NCBI GenBank assembly: GCA_016871615.1 | Contig: VHCX01000017.1 | Coordinates: 1 to 58,246, forward strand | From: Verrucomicrobiota bacterium | GTDB taxonomy: Bacteria; Verrucomicrobiota; Verrucomicrobiia; Limisphaerales; UBA9464 | Length of the DNA stretch: 58,246 bases | Direction of reading: 5' to 3' | In this document: piece by piece, positions 43,481-52,595 of the stretch | Layout of the letters: every line of letters begins with the position of its first letter | Position numbering within the stretch: position 1 is the stretch's first letter | Made by a program: the position numbers and the translations under genes | Notes under the pieces: generated by a model | What the model was told of the DNA's origin: nothing | Databases searched by the model: none | The model's input: only the letters and a program-made list of their open reading frames with translations

Positions 43481-44551
43481 TCAGATGACCACCTTGAACT
43501 TCTCGCCCTTGCCGATCGACAACGCGAACGCGGCCATCAGCTCGGGGATGAACTCGAGGTCCTTGAGATTCACCATCTCGACCGGCGAGTGCATGTAGCG
43601 GTTGGGCAGGCTGATGAGGCCGCTGGGGATCCCGCCCCGGGTCCAGAAGATCACGTCGGTGTCGGTGCCGCTGGTGGCGCTCATGGCCTCGTGCTGCAGG
43701 GGGATCTTCTTCTTCGCGGCCACCTCCTCGAGGCGCTGCACGACGGTCGGGTGGTTGCAGCCGCCATGGGTCAGTGCCGGGCCGGCTCCGAGCCGGATGT
43801 CGCCGTGGGCTCGCTGGTCCACCGTCGGATAATCGGTTGCATGGGTGACGTCCACCACGAGGGCGGTCTCGGGATGGAGCGAGTAGGCGATTTGGCGGGC
43901 CCCGAGCAGGCCGACCTCCTCCTGCACGTTGGCCACGGCGCAGACCTCGACGTGGAGCTTCTTGGCTACGGGTTTGAGCAGGCGAAGGGTTTCGGCCACG
44001 GCGAAGGTGCCGATGCGGTTGTCGAAGGCCCGGGCGACGGCCAGGTCGCCATGCAGCCTCTCGAAGCGGTCGTTCAGCGTGATGGGGTCGCCGATGCGCA
44101 CCCGCTTCAGGGCCTCCTCCTTCGAGGGCGAGCCGATGTCGATGAAGAGCTCGTGGATCTTCGGCGCCTTGGCCTCGCCGTCGCCGCGGGTCAGGTGCGG
44201 CGCGACGTTGCCGACCACGCCCAAGACCGGACCCTTCCGGGTGTGGATCGTCACCCGCTGGGCCTTGGTGATGGCCGGATCGATGCCGCCGGTCTTGCGG
44301 ACATGGATGAATCCCTCGGGCGTGACGAAGTTCACCGACATGGCGATCTCGTCGGCGTGTGCCGCGAGCATCAGGCGAGGGCCGCTGCCCTTGTTCAGCA
44401 CGGCCACGCAGTTGCCGTAGGCGTCGGAGAAGGTCTCGTCGGCGTATTGTCCGGCGTAATCGAACCAAGCGCGCAGGCCGCGCGTCTCATGCCCGACCGG
44501 GCTGGGGGTGTTGACCAGGGTTTCCAGGAAGTCCAGCGATTGCGAACGCAT
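43481..44551 (-). CDS. M42 family metallopeptidase (FrvX-type aminopeptidase)
   Basis: A 356-residue co-catalytic zinc aminopeptidase. Metal ligands are in LMLAAHADEIAM (His, Asp), ARAFDNRIGTFA (bridging Asp), VANVQEEVGLLGAR (catalytic Glu pair) and VVDVTHATD; SATSGTDTDVIFWTRGG carries a late ligand-bearing segment. A dodecameric shell is typical for the family. Start ATG at 44551 precedes SLDFLETLVNTPSPVGHE. Role: cytosolic peptide degradation. Confidence 0.92.
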   Translation of the reverse strand: MRSQSLDFLETLVNTPSPVGHETRGLRAWFDYAGQYADETFSDAYGNCVAVLNKGSGPRLMLAAHADEIAMSVNFVTPEGFIHVRKTGGIDPAITKAQRVTIHTRKGPVLGVVGNVAPHLTRGDGEAKAPKIHELFIDIGSPSKEEALKRVRIGDPITLNDRFERLHGDLAVARAFDNRIGTFAVAETLRLLKPVAKKLHVEVCAVANVQEEVGLLGARQIAYSLHPETALVVDVTHATDYPTVDQRAHGDIRLGAGPALTHGGCNHPTVVQRLEEVAAKKKIPLQHEAMSATSGTDTDVIFWTRGGIPSGLISLPNRYMHSPVEMVNLKDLEFIPELMAAFALSIGKGEKFKVVI

Positions 44552-44613
44552 ACGGGCCTCAGCCTGCCGCAGGATGGCCGAGGTGCCAAGGGCCCGGGGA
44601 CCTCGACGACGGG

Positions 44614-45357
44614 TCACGGCCCGTCGGTGTCGGGATGACGGCGCAGCCGGTTCTCCAGCAGGAGCCGCCAAACCATCCAGGCCGCCTCGATGGCGATGTC
44701 GCGGGACATCTTTGAGACGCCCTGCTCGCGGTCGGTGAAGATGATGGGAACCTCGGCGACCTGGAGGCCGCGCCGCCAGACGCGGTGGGTCAGCTCAATC
44801 TGGAAGCTGTAGCCGTTGGCCGTCACCGAGCCGACGTCGATGGCCGCCAAGGTCTCCTTACGGAAGCACTTGAAGCCCCCGGTCGGGTCGCTGAAGGGCA
44901 TGCCGGTGATGAGCCGGGTGTAGAAGCCGCCCCAGAGCGAGAGCAGCAGGCGGGGCAGCGGCCAGTTGATGACGCGGATGCCGCCGGAGTAGCGGGAACC
45001 CAGCACGAGGTCGGCCTGCTGATCCTTGGCCGCCTCCAGGAGGCGGGGGATGTCGGCCGGGTTGTGGGAAAAATCCGCGTCCATCTCGAAGATGAAGCGG
45101 TAGTCGCGGGCCAAGGCCCACTGGAAGCCCGCCACGTAGGCCCGGCCGAGGCCATCCTTCACCGTCCGGTGCAGGACATGCACCCACGGATGCTGCGCCG
45201 CCAGTTCGTCGGCGATCCGTCCGGTGCCGTCCGGGGAGTTGTCGTCGACCACCAGCATCTCCACGGCGACGGGCAGCGCACCGAGCCGGCGCACCAGCTC
45301 GGGCAGGTTCTCGCGCTCGTTGTAGGTCGGGACGATGATGAGGGTCTCGGCCGGCAT
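44614..45357 (-). CDS. GT2 polyprenol monophosphomannose synthase-like glycosyltransferase
   Basis: A 247-residue soluble GT-A glycosyltransferase. LIIVPTYNERENLPELV opens the fold, VVDDNSPDGTG and FEMDADFSHNP are the nucleotide-sugar DxD-type sites, and FSDPTGGFKCFRKETL is the acceptor-side motif of the DPM1 family. It ends EVPIIFTDREQGVSKMS, a DPM1 hallmark. It transfers a hexose, usually mannose, from a nucleotide sugar to polyprenyl phosphate. No C-terminal membrane domain. Lies 62 bases upstream of the peptidase gene on the same strand. Confidence 0.9.
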   Translation of the reverse strand: MPAETLIIVPTYNERENLPELVRRLGALPVAVEMLVVDDNSPDGTGRIADELAAQHPWVHVLHRTVKDGLGRAYVAGFQWALARDYRFIFEMDADFSHNPADIPRLLEAAKDQQADLVLGSRYSGGIRVINWPLPRLLLSLWGGFYTRLITGMPFSDPTGGFKCFRKETLAAIDVGSVTANGYSFQIELTHRVWRRGLQVAEVPIIFTDREQGVSKMSRDIAIEAAWMVWRLLLENRLRRHPDTDGP

Positions 45358-45551
45358 GATGACAGCCGGAAGCCTAACGGGCGACCAGGGCCCTGAACAG
45401 GCGGGAAATGGGCCTCCCACGGGGATTCCGCGCGCGGTGGCCGGTCCGGGAACGCCGGTGGATGGGGACGAAGGCCGGAAGGCGCGGATCCGCCGGAGGG
45501 CCTCCCGCCCGGATGCTTGCATCGCGCCGGTTCTTCGGGAGCCTTGGGGCC

Positions 45552-46589
45552 ATGAAGATTCCCCGCAGGGTGTTCCTGGGTTCCTCGATGGCGGCCGTGT
45601 CGGCCGGTCCGCTCCTGGCCGCCAACCCCAAGTCGGCCAAGTCGAGGTCGGCCAAGGGCGGTTCCCGCCCGGCCGACGCCTCCGCCCGGCCGCCCCTGGT
45701 GATCTCCACCTGGCCCTTCGGCAAGCCGGCCAACGACCGCACCCTCGAGGTCCTGCGTTCCGGGAAGACCGGCCTCGACGCCGTCGAGCAGGGGGTGCGC
45801 CTCGCCGAGGCCGACCTGTCGAACCCGAGCGTGGGCCTGGGAGGCATCCCGGCGGCCCACGGCGTGGTTCAACTCGACGCCTGCATCCTGTCGGGTCCGG
45901 GCCACCGGGCCGGATCGGTGGCCGCGGTCGAGGGCTTCAAGCACCCGGTGTCCATCGCCCGGCGCGTCATGGAGGAGACCCGCCATGTGATGCTGGTCGG
46001 CGAGGGCGCCCAACGCTTCGCCCGCGAGCGGAAGTTCGAGGAGGGTCCGGCCGTGACGCCGGGCCAGAGGGCCGCCTGGGAGACCTGGAAGACGGCGCAG
46101 GAGGCCGAGAAGGCCAAGGCCCCCAACCACGACACCATCGCACTGCTGCTCCTCACCCCGTCGGGCGACCTCTTCGGCGCCTGCTCCACCTCGGGCTGGG
46201 GCTACAAGATCCCCGGTCGGGTGGGGGATTCCCCGATCATCGGCGGCGGCCTCTACGTCGACAACACGGTCGGTGCCGCCGGGGCCACCGGCATCGGCGA
46301 GAACGTGATGCGCTACTGCGGGTCGTTCCTCGTGGTGGAATTCATGCGCCAGGGATTGTCGCCCGCCGAGGCCTGCCTCGCCACGCTGCACCGCATCGCC
46401 TCGCTCGACCCCAAGGGCTACGACCTGAGCGTCAATTTCATCGCCCTCGACAAGCGCGGGCGTTTCGGCGCGGCGGGCACGGGCCAGGGGTTCGAGTACG
46501 CCGTGGCCTGCGACGACTACAGCAAGGTGCTGCAGAGCCCCGGGGTGACGCAGAAGCCGGTGGGGCCGCTGGGCGGCAATCGCCTCTGA
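45552..46589 (+). CDS. exported N4-(beta-N-acetylglucosaminyl)-L-asparaginase
   Basis: A 345-residue Ntn hydrolase cleaving the GlcNAc-Asn bond of glycopeptides. The N-terminal signal has an RR motif (MKIPRRVFLGSSMAA), suggesting Tat export. The autoprocessing site is NHDTIALLLL, whose Thr (about residue 197) becomes the nucleophile; GWGYKIPGRVGDSPIIGGGLY and GAAGATGIGENVMR are the substrate pocket of glycosylasparaginases. It is convergent with the HEAT/cytochrome gene. Suits degradation of glycoprotein-derived matter in the envelope. Confidence 0.92.
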   Translation: MKIPRRVFLGSSMAAVSAGPLLAANPKSAKSRSAKGGSRPADASARPPLVISTWPFGKPANDRTLEVLRSGKTGLDAVEQGVRLAEADLSNPSVGLGGIPAAHGVVQLDACILSGPGHRAGSVAAVEGFKHPVSIARRVMEETRHVMLVGEGAQRFARERKFEEGPAVTPGQRAAWETWKTAQEAEKAKAPNHDTIALLLLTPSGDLFGACSTSGWGYKIPGRVGDSPIIGGGLYVDNTVGAAGATGIGENVMRYCGSFLVVEFMRQGLSPAEACLATLHRIASLDPKGYDLSVNFIALDKRGRFGAAGTGQGFEYAVACDDYSKVLQSPGVTQKPVGPLGGNRL

Positions 46590-46618
46590 GCGCGTGGGCG
46601 CCGGTGCCTTGGGGCCCT

Positions 46619-47842
46619 TCACTTGGCCCCCGCGGGCAACGGCACCTGCCCCGGCCGGCCGAGGTAGTAAAGCAGGTCGCGGACCTGCTGATCGGTGAGG
46701 TTGGCGACCAGTCCCTCGGGCATCATGGAGATGGCCGTGGGCTCGATCCTGCGGACCTCCGGACGGGGCAGCGTGACCAGCTCGTTGGCCGTCTGCAGGG
46801 TCACCGTGTTGGCGTCCTGCGACTTGATCACGCCGGTGAGCACCCGCTCGTCCCTGGTCTCGACGGTCGAGGCGAGGTATTCGTTGGGGATCACCGCGTT
46901 GGGGTAGAGGATGTTCTGCAGCAGGTAGTCGAGGTCGGCGCGGTTGGCCCCGGTGATGTCGGGCCCCACGTTGCCGCCGGTGTCGAAGAGATGGTGGCAC
47001 TGGGCGCAGACCTGGTTGAAGACCACCCGGCCGCGCGGGGCGTCTCCCGGCTGGGAGCCGCCGGCCCAGTAGACCCTCTTCACCCGTTCCACCTCGGCCT
47101 TCATGTCGGGGCTGGTCTCCTTCATGACCCCCCAGATCCGGGTCAGCTCCGCGGCCAGGTCGCCATCCTTGAGGGAGCGCAACTGGCGCACCAGGTCGGC
47201 GGTCAGGGCCGTCTTGGGCACCTGGCCGGAGGAGACGGCCGCCACCAGCGGCCGGGCGTAGGCGGTGCGCGAGGCCAGGGTGTTCAGGGCGTCGCGCTGC
47301 TCGGCCGGCGTGAATCGCCCGAAGGCCCCGAGGATGACCGACGGCGTGTTCGGGTCCTCGAACCCGGCCAGGCCCCGCAGGGCCGCACCCCGCACGTCGG
47401 GATCGGCCGTCAGGCGCTGCAGCATCGGCACGAGGCCGGCGTCGCGGGTCCGCAGCAGCGCCTCGAGGGCGGCAGTGCGGTCCGTCGCCGGGGCCTTGGG
47501 GTCGGAGGCGATCGTGCGAAGGGCCTCCAGCGCGCGCGGGCTGCCGAAGACGGTGCCGAGGTTCCGCGCCAACCGGCCGGTCTCGGCGTCCGCGCTCCCG
47601 GCCAGCCGGGTTTCGAGGTCGTTCCATCCGGCCGGGGCGTCCACCCCGTTGCGACCGCGCAAGGCGGCCTCCATGCCGCGCAGCACGTCGAGGCGCAGGG
47701 CCGGGTCGGCGGTCGAGGCCGCCAGCGCCGTCAGCCGGTCGAGCGGTCCCTCGGCGATGAGCGGCGAGGCCAGCAGGCCGATCCCGAGGCTCAGGGCGAG
47801 GGTCCAGGGACGGGCGGAACAGGACCGTTGCGTGGAGTTCAC
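46619..47842 (-). CDS. exported HEAT-repeat c-type cytochrome with verrucomicrobial heme-binding domain
   Basis: A 407-residue exported protein. A signal (RPWTLALSLGIGLLASPLIAEG) is followed by HEAT-like helical repeats (about 40-250) and then the heme motif CAQCHH in GRVVFNQVCAQCHHLF. The downstream segment (NILYPNAVIPNEYLASTVET...NLTDQQVRDLLYYLGRP) matches the putative heme-binding domain seen at the C-terminus of large PVC dehydrogenase-like proteins. Those proteins usually carry an N-terminal PQQ-like propeller; here it is absent and the signal peptide shows this is not a truncation. The GTG at 47842 is chosen because it begins the signal. Confidence 0.8.
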   Translation of the reverse strand: MNSTQRSCSARPWTLALSLGIGLLASPLIAEGPLDRLTALAASTADPALRLDVLRGMEAALRGRNGVDAPAGWNDLETRLAGSADAETGRLARNLGTVFGSPRALEALRTIASDPKAPATDRTAALEALLRTRDAGLVPMLQRLTADPDVRGAALRGLAGFEDPNTPSVILGAFGRFTPAEQRDALNTLASRTAYARPLVAAVSSGQVPKTALTADLVRQLRSLKDGDLAAELTRIWGVMKETSPDMKAEVERVKRVYWAGGSQPGDAPRGRVVFNQVCAQCHHLFDTGGNVGPDITGANRADLDYLLQNILYPNAVIPNEYLASTVETRDERVLTGVIKSQDANTVTLQTANELVTLPRPEVRRIEPTAISMMPEGLVANLTDQQVRDLLYYLGRPGQVPLPAGAK

Positions 47843-48022
47843 GCACCGGAGGCTACCCGCCGGCGACCGGGCATCAAGCCGTCGTTCCGGACGGGCCTGC
47901 CGTCCCCGGTCCGGGGCGCCGGGGAAAATGGGGGTTGCGCCCCCGGTCCGGGGTGTGGCTAAGTTTCGCGCCTTTCCGGGCAAACGGCCCGGAATTGGCG
48001 GTTCTTCGACGTGGGAGATACC

Positions 48023-48301
48023 ATGAAGCGCTGGCGCATGCAGGTGCTGTACTCGGGTCGGGTGCAGGGCGTGGGCTTCCGTTACCAGGCCAAACGGCAG
48101 GCGGCGGGCTTCGAGGTTTCTGGAACGGTGCGGAACCTGCTAGACGGACGGGTTGAACTGATCGCCGAGGGCGAGCGGTCCGAGTTGGAGGAGTTTCGGA
48201 AGGCGATCCGCGAGTGCGGGGCGGGGCCGATGATCCGCAACGAGGACGTGACATGGACCGAGGCCACGGGCGGATTCCGGGGTTTCGAGATCGTGCGGTA
48301 G
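48023..48301 (+). CDS. acyP: acylphosphatase
   Basis: A 92-residue enzyme hydrolysing acyl phosphates. GRVQGVGFRYQAKRQA holds the catalytic Arg and the following GTVRNLLDGRVELIAEG the catalytic Asn. The ATG at 48023 is favoured over an in-frame GTG at 48011 because GGGAG (48013-48017) stands 5 bases ahead of it. Six bases separate it from the phosphoesterase gene, so the two are co-transcribed. Confidence 0.95.
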   Translation: MKRWRMQVLYSGRVQGVGFRYQAKRQAAGFEVSGTVRNLLDGRVELIAEGERSELEEFRKAIRECGAGPMIRNEDVTWTEATGGFRGFEIVR

Positions 48302-48307
48302 ACGAGA

Positions 48308-49030
48308 ATGAGGTACGCCATCATAGCGGACATCCACGGCAACCTGGAGGGCTTCCAGCGGGTGCTCGCGGATATCCAGGAGCAGAAGTGCACCCATGTC
48401 GTCTGCCTGGGAGATGTCGTCGGCTACGGCGCCAATCCCAAGGAGTGCCTCGACATCGTGCGCGGGATGAACCTCCCCACGGTCAAGGGCAACCACGACG
48501 AGTACATCGGCCTCGACGAGGATCCGGAGGGCTTCAACGACGCGGCCGCCGAGGCCGTGGCGTGGAGCCGGGCCCAGTTGACGGCCGACGACCGCAAGTG
48601 GTTGCGCGACCTCAAGTACTTCCGCCTGGTGGCCAATTTCTCCATCGTCCACGCGACCCTCGACGGTCCGCAGCGCTGGGGATACGTGTTCGAGAAGCTC
48701 GAGGCCGCCGCGAGCTTCACCTACCAGAACACCCAGTTGTGCTTCTTCGGCCACACCCATGTTCCCGTGGCCTTCATCCGGGACACCGGGATCCGGGGTG
48801 GCCAGTATTCGAAGCTGAAGATCGAGCCGGGACGGAAGTATTTCATCAACGTGGGCAGCGTCGGTCAGCCTCGGGACGGCGACCCCCGGGCGGCCTACGT
48901 GGTGTACGATTTCCCGACCCAGACGGTGGAACTGCGCCGGCTCGAGTACGACATCCCGACGGCCCAGAAGAAGATCCTGGCCGCCGGCCTGCCGCCCCGG
49001 TTGGCCGAGCGCCTGGCCGTGGGTCGCTAG
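48308..49030 (+). CDS. metallophosphoesterase family protein
   Basis: A 240-residue calcineurin-like phosphoesterase. All metal motifs are present: IADIHGN (about 5-11), GDVVGYGANP, KGNHDEY and FGHTHVPV. The C-terminus includes FINVGSVGQPRDGDPRAAYV, the YfcE-type closing segment. Substrate unknown; single-domain members act on phosphodiesters or phosphoproteins. It follows acylphosphatase by 6 bases. Confidence 0.9.
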   Translation: MRYAIIADIHGNLEGFQRVLADIQEQKCTHVVCLGDVVGYGANPKECLDIVRGMNLPTVKGNHDEYIGLDEDPEGFNDAAAEAVAWSRAQLTADDRKWLRDLKYFRLVANFSIVHATLDGPQRWGYVFEKLEAAASFTYQNTQLCFFGHTHVPVAFIRDTGIRGGQYSKLKIEPGRKYFINVGSVGQPRDGDPRAAYVVYDFPTQTVELRRLEYDIPTAQKKILAAGLPPRLAERLAVGR

Positions 49031-49124
49031 GGCCCGGGGTTCGCCCCGCCAATCGATTCCGGGGCTTGCGGGCTCGACGGATCGGGCTGGCCTGGATTAT
49101 CCCCGGCGGCAATCGGTCCAGCGC

Positions 49125-50153
49125 GTGAAGATCCTCCTCCTCAAGCCCAGCTCCCTCGGGGATGTGATCCATGCGCTGCCCGTGCTGCGCCTGATCAAGC
49201 TGGAGGTCCCCGGGGCCCAGGTCGACTGGTGGATCCTCCGGGGCCTGATGCCGCTCCTGGAGGGCGACCCGGACATCCGCCGCCTGATCCCCTTCGATCG
49301 CAGGGATTGGGGCAGGCCGCGCCATTGGCCGGCGGTGCTTCGCCTGGTGAGGCAGCTCCGTTCCGAGCGGTATGACTGGGTGCTGGATCTCCAGGGACTG
49401 GCCCGGTCGGCATGGTTCGGCCGGGCTTGTGGCGGGTCGCGCTTCGTGGGTGTGCGGGATTGGCGGGAGTTGGCACCGTTGCTCCACGGCGAGTCGGTGC
49501 GCCGCCCTTCGCCGAGGGCCCATGCCGTGGACTGGCAGCGGGCCCTGCTGGCGCACCTGAAGGTGCCGCTGCGGACCGGGTGGGAATGGATTCCGCGCCG
49601 GACCGCGGCCGCCGAGCGCCTGGCGCTGGACTTTCCCGGGCTTTGGCAAGGCTCCTGGATCGGTCTCCAGCCGGGCGCGCGCTGGGACAACAAGCGGTGG
49701 CCGGTGCCCCGATTTGTCGAGCTGGTCGGGTTGTTGTCGCGCTCGCACCCCGCGCATCGGATCGCCCTCTTCGGAGGGCCTGAGGACCGGGCCCTCGGGC
49801 AGGCGGTGACCCAGGCCGATCCCGTCCGCTGCCTCGACCTGACGGGGCGCATCCCATTGCCCGGGATGATCGAGGCGCTGCGCCGCATGGACCTTCTGGT
49901 GACCAACGACACCGGGCCGATGCATGTGGCCGCCGCCCTGGGCAAACCGGTGGTCGCCCTGTTCGGTCCGACCGATCCATCCCGGACGGGTCCCTACGGG
50001 CAGGTGGAGTCGGTGCTCCGGGCGGACCCGCCGCCACCGTGCGCGCCCTGCCTGAAGGCGGTCTGCCACCACGCGGAGCCGCTGGCCTGCCTGAATGGAA
50101 TCACCCCGGCCCAGGTCGCGTCGGCCGTCTCGGCCCGGTTGGTTGGCCGGTGA
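49125..50153 (+). CDS. GT9 family glycosyltransferase (lipopolysaccharide heptosyltransferase-like)
   Basis: A 342-residue GT-B enzyme. ILLLKPSSLGDVIHALPVL is the family N-terminus, WVLDLQGLARSAW a mid-domain motif, IGLQPGARWDNKRWP the donor-domain start and LLVTNDTGPMHVAAALGKPVVALFGPT (in pieces) the sugar-nucleotide site, with PCAPCLK and CLNGITP at the end as in RfaC/RfaF. It begins with GTG at 49125, 94 bases after the phosphoesterase. Likely adds a heptose or related sugar to the LPS core. Confidence 0.9.
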   Translation: MKILLLKPSSLGDVIHALPVLRLIKLEVPGAQVDWWILRGLMPLLEGDPDIRRLIPFDRRDWGRPRHWPAVLRLVRQLRSERYDWVLDLQGLARSAWFGRACGGSRFVGVRDWRELAPLLHGESVRRPSPRAHAVDWQRALLAHLKVPLRTGWEWIPRRTAAAERLALDFPGLWQGSWIGLQPGARWDNKRWPVPRFVELVGLLSRSHPAHRIALFGGPEDRALGQAVTQADPVRCLDLTGRIPLPGMIEALRRMDLLVTNDTGPMHVAAALGKPVVALFGPTDPSRTGPYGQVESVLRADPPPPCAPCLKAVCHHAEPLACLNGITPAQVASAVSARLVGR

Positions 50154-50237
50154 GTGGGGCCCGGGGGCTGCGGGTCGGGTCGTGGACGACCCATGTGGAG
50201 GCGATGGGGCTCCCGGTTTGAAACGCTTCCGGCCTCC

Positions 50238-51440
50238 TCACTCCGAGAGTGCGGCGTCCCAGTCCTTCCACACCGGTTCGTAGCCGAGCCTGCGGATCAC
50301 CCCCGCCACTTCCGCAGGGGACCGGTCGTCGGCGATGTCGAACTGTCCGGTGGCGTTGGTGGCCCGGCCGGCTGCGACCGACCGTTCGGGGGCGTCGGGC
50401 GCCAGGGCCTCGATGCGGCCGCGCACGGTGTGGTGGATGGCCTCCTTGCCGGCGCCGGTGTAGCCGCCGGGTTCGGTGTGGCTGCCCGCGCTGGCATGGG
50501 TGATGCCCAGGGGCAGCAGCCCGTCGCGCAGGGAGGCCGGCTCACGGGTGGAGAGCACGAGGCCGACGTCGGGCAGGAAGAGCCGCAGCGCGGTGATCAC
50601 CTGGACGAGGTCCCGGTCGTGGAAGCCGGTGAGGGGCTGGAATTCGCCGGCGCAGGGACGCAGCCGTGGCAGGGAGACGGTGACCTGGGCTTTCCAGCAA
50701 TGCCTGAGCAGCCAGGCGGCGTGGGCCGCCACCGAGATCGCCTCTTGGCGCCAGTCGGCCAAGCCATACAGCGCGCCGATGCCCAGACGCCGGAAGCCGG
50801 CCTCGTAGGCCCGTTCGGGGGTGGCCAGGCGCCAGTCGAAGTCGCGTTTGGGCCCCAGGGTGTGCATGCGGCCGTAGACCTCGCGGTCGTAGGTCTCCTG
50901 GTACACCACGAGGCCTTCGGCCCCGGCCTGGACCAGCGGTCGATAGTCGGAGGTCTCCATGGGCCCGACTTCGAGCGACAGGGAAGGAATGAAGGCGTGC
51001 AGGTCGCGGACGCAGTCGGCCATGTAGCCGTTGGAGACGAACCTGGGGTGTTCACCGGCGACCAGCAGGAGGTTACGGAAGCCTTGTCCGGCCAGAGCGC
51101 GGGCTTCGCGGGCGACGTCCTGCCGGGCGAGGGTGACGCGAAGGATGGAGTTGTCGCGGGAGAAGCCGCAGTAGGCGCAGTTGTTGATGCACTCGTTGCT
51201 GAGGTACAGCGGGGCGAAGAGGCGGATGGTCTTGCCGAAGCGTTGGTGGGTGAGGGCCTGGGAGCGGCGGCATAGTTCTTCAAGCCGGGTGGAGGCGGCC
51301 GGTGAGAGGAGGGTTGCGAACTCGGCGAGGGACGACGGCCCGCGCCGGAGGACGGCGTCGACGGGCTCGGGGGTCGATGACCGGGCCAGACTCATCAGGC
51401 TTTCCAAGGGCAAGGCCCGGAAGGCCTCGACGAAACTCAT
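50238..51440 (-). CDS. thiH: 2-iminoacetate synthase ThiH
   Basis: A 400-residue radical SAM enzyme cleaving tyrosine to dehydroglycine for the thiazole of thiamin. The cluster motif CINNCAYCGF (CxxxCxxC) is at about residue 89, after LFAPLYLSNE. SLEVGPMETSDYRPLVQAG, YQETYDREVY and the C-terminal SAGSHTEPGGY follow ThiH closely rather than HydG or NocL. The ATG at 51440 (MSFVEAFRALP) is preferred. No thiG, thiS or TPP riboswitch is seen upstream; a 134-base gap separates it from the preceding gene. Confidence 0.93.
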   Translation of the reverse strand: MSFVEAFRALPLESLMSLARSSTPEPVDAVLRRGPSSLAEFATLLSPAASTRLEELCRRSQALTHQRFGKTIRLFAPLYLSNECINNCAYCGFSRDNSILRVTLARQDVAREARALAGQGFRNLLLVAGEHPRFVSNGYMADCVRDLHAFIPSLSLEVGPMETSDYRPLVQAGAEGLVVYQETYDREVYGRMHTLGPKRDFDWRLATPERAYEAGFRRLGIGALYGLADWRQEAISVAAHAAWLLRHCWKAQVTVSLPRLRPCAGEFQPLTGFHDRDLVQVITALRLFLPDVGLVLSTREPASLRDGLLPLGITHASAGSHTEPGGYTGAGKEAIHHTVRGRIEALAPDAPERSVAAGRATNATGQFDIADDRSPAEVAGVIRRLGYEPVWKDWDAALSE

Positions 51441-51574
51441 GGGCCGCGACCATAGCCGGGGCTCCCTCTCTAGCAAGTGGGCTCCGCGGGCTCGGTCCGC
51501 GCTCGCGGGGAACGTTGGGGCCAGCGGGACGTCCAGCGCTATCGCGTTGGGGGGGGAGCAGGATGGTGACGTTC

Positions 51575-52438
51575 CTACGCTCGCCGCGGACTGATCCCGC
51601 TCCGCTGCGGTGATTGGGGTGGGTGAACGACGGTCTGGAGTTGGCGGAGGAGGCGATCGCGGGCGGGGAGGATGCCTTTGTAGGCGGCAATGGGGTCGGG
51701 CATGGAGCGGAGTTGCCGGGCCAGGCGATCGCGGGCGCCAGCAGGGCGCAGGATACTGGCCAGCGGATGGACGGTGAGGTGGATGGCGAAGAGCAGGCCG
51801 CCGCTGTCCGGCAGGGCGCGGAAGGCCTGATGCTCGAGCCGCAGCCAGGTGGTTTCGAGGGTGGCGTCGTCGGTGAGCCGGGGCAGGGCGCGGTCGGGAT
51901 GGGCGTTGCGTTGGCCGTGAGCGGCCAGGCCCCAGTTGTCGCGCTCGAAGGTCTGTCCCGTGGGAAGGCGATCGAGGAAGGCGCGAATGCGCGTCCCCAA
52001 GGTGTCGTTGAGGGTGGGGACGCCGGCATGGATGGCGTCGACGGTCTTGCCGACCTTTTCGCGGAGGTCCCAGGCCGACGGAAAGCAGACCGCTCCGGCG
52101 ACGAGGCGGAACTGGCCCGAGGGGTCCCGTCGCAGGAGGAGCAGGTCAGGTTCCCAGCGCCGGGACAGCTCCTTCAAGGCGTCGGCGTCCGACCGCGTGA
52201 CCGGGAGATCGGGGAAGAGGGCCCCAGCCTCGCGCAGCACGGGGGCGGCGTCGTCGGTCCAGGCGAGGTGCCGATGCGGGTCGGCTGACAACCAGTGTCC
52301 GCGCTCCTGCAAGGCCTCGTGATCGGGTGGGCTCCACCGGAACCACTCCTGCCGGGGGCGTTGCATGCCGAAGCCGAAGGCGAAGTCGCCCTCGGGGAAC
52401 AACCGCTCGGCAAGCGTCTCTGGCGGGACCGGTTCCAT
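51575..52438 (-). CDS. DUF3445 heme-dependent oxidative N-demethylase family protein
   Basis: A 287-residue protein of the DUF3445 family, whose characterised members are heme-dependent oxidative N-demethylases. LLLLRRDPSGQFRLVAGAVCFPSAWDLREKVGKTVDAIHAGVP (quoted by pieces CFPSAWDLREKVGK, IHAGVP), RDNWGLAAHG, LRLEHQAFRALPDSG and FAIHLTVHPL are the family core. No signal peptide. The ATG at 52438 is used; upstream in-frame sequence overlaps the divergent gene's promoter. It precedes thiH on the same strand, but a functional link is not evident. Confidence 0.88.
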   Translation of the reverse strand: MEPVPPETLAERLFPEGDFAFGFGMQRPRQEWFRWSPPDHEALQERGHWLSADPHRHLAWTDDAAPVLREAGALFPDLPVTRSDADALKELSRRWEPDLLLLRRDPSGQFRLVAGAVCFPSAWDLREKVGKTVDAIHAGVPTLNDTLGTRIRAFLDRLPTGQTFERDNWGLAAHGQRNAHPDRALPRLTDDATLETTWLRLEHQAFRALPDSGGLLFAIHLTVHPLASILRPAGARDRLARQLRSMPDPIAAYKGILPARDRLLRQLQTVVHPPQSPQRSGISPRRA

Positions 52439-52595
52439 GTCCCGACGTTGCCCTCGGGTTGCCCTCCCGCCAATGCCGGGCTCCGTGTTCGTGGTGACCT
52501 GCCGACGCACGGCGCTGCGCGGGGAGCACCGATCGCCGATTCGGCCCGACCGCCATGGGGATTGCGTGGCCCCGGGAACCTTGTCACAAAGGCTC

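Noticed and set aside
50177-50192. Short hairpin between the GT9 and thiH genes as a terminator
   Set aside because: The stem is only 6 bp (GGGTCG/CGACCC) with no T tract; too weak to call.
51441-51574. TPP riboswitch ahead of thiH
   Set aside because: The minus strand has GCGTAGGAA, faintly like the end of a THI box, but no CTGAGA element or matching stems, so I do not call one.
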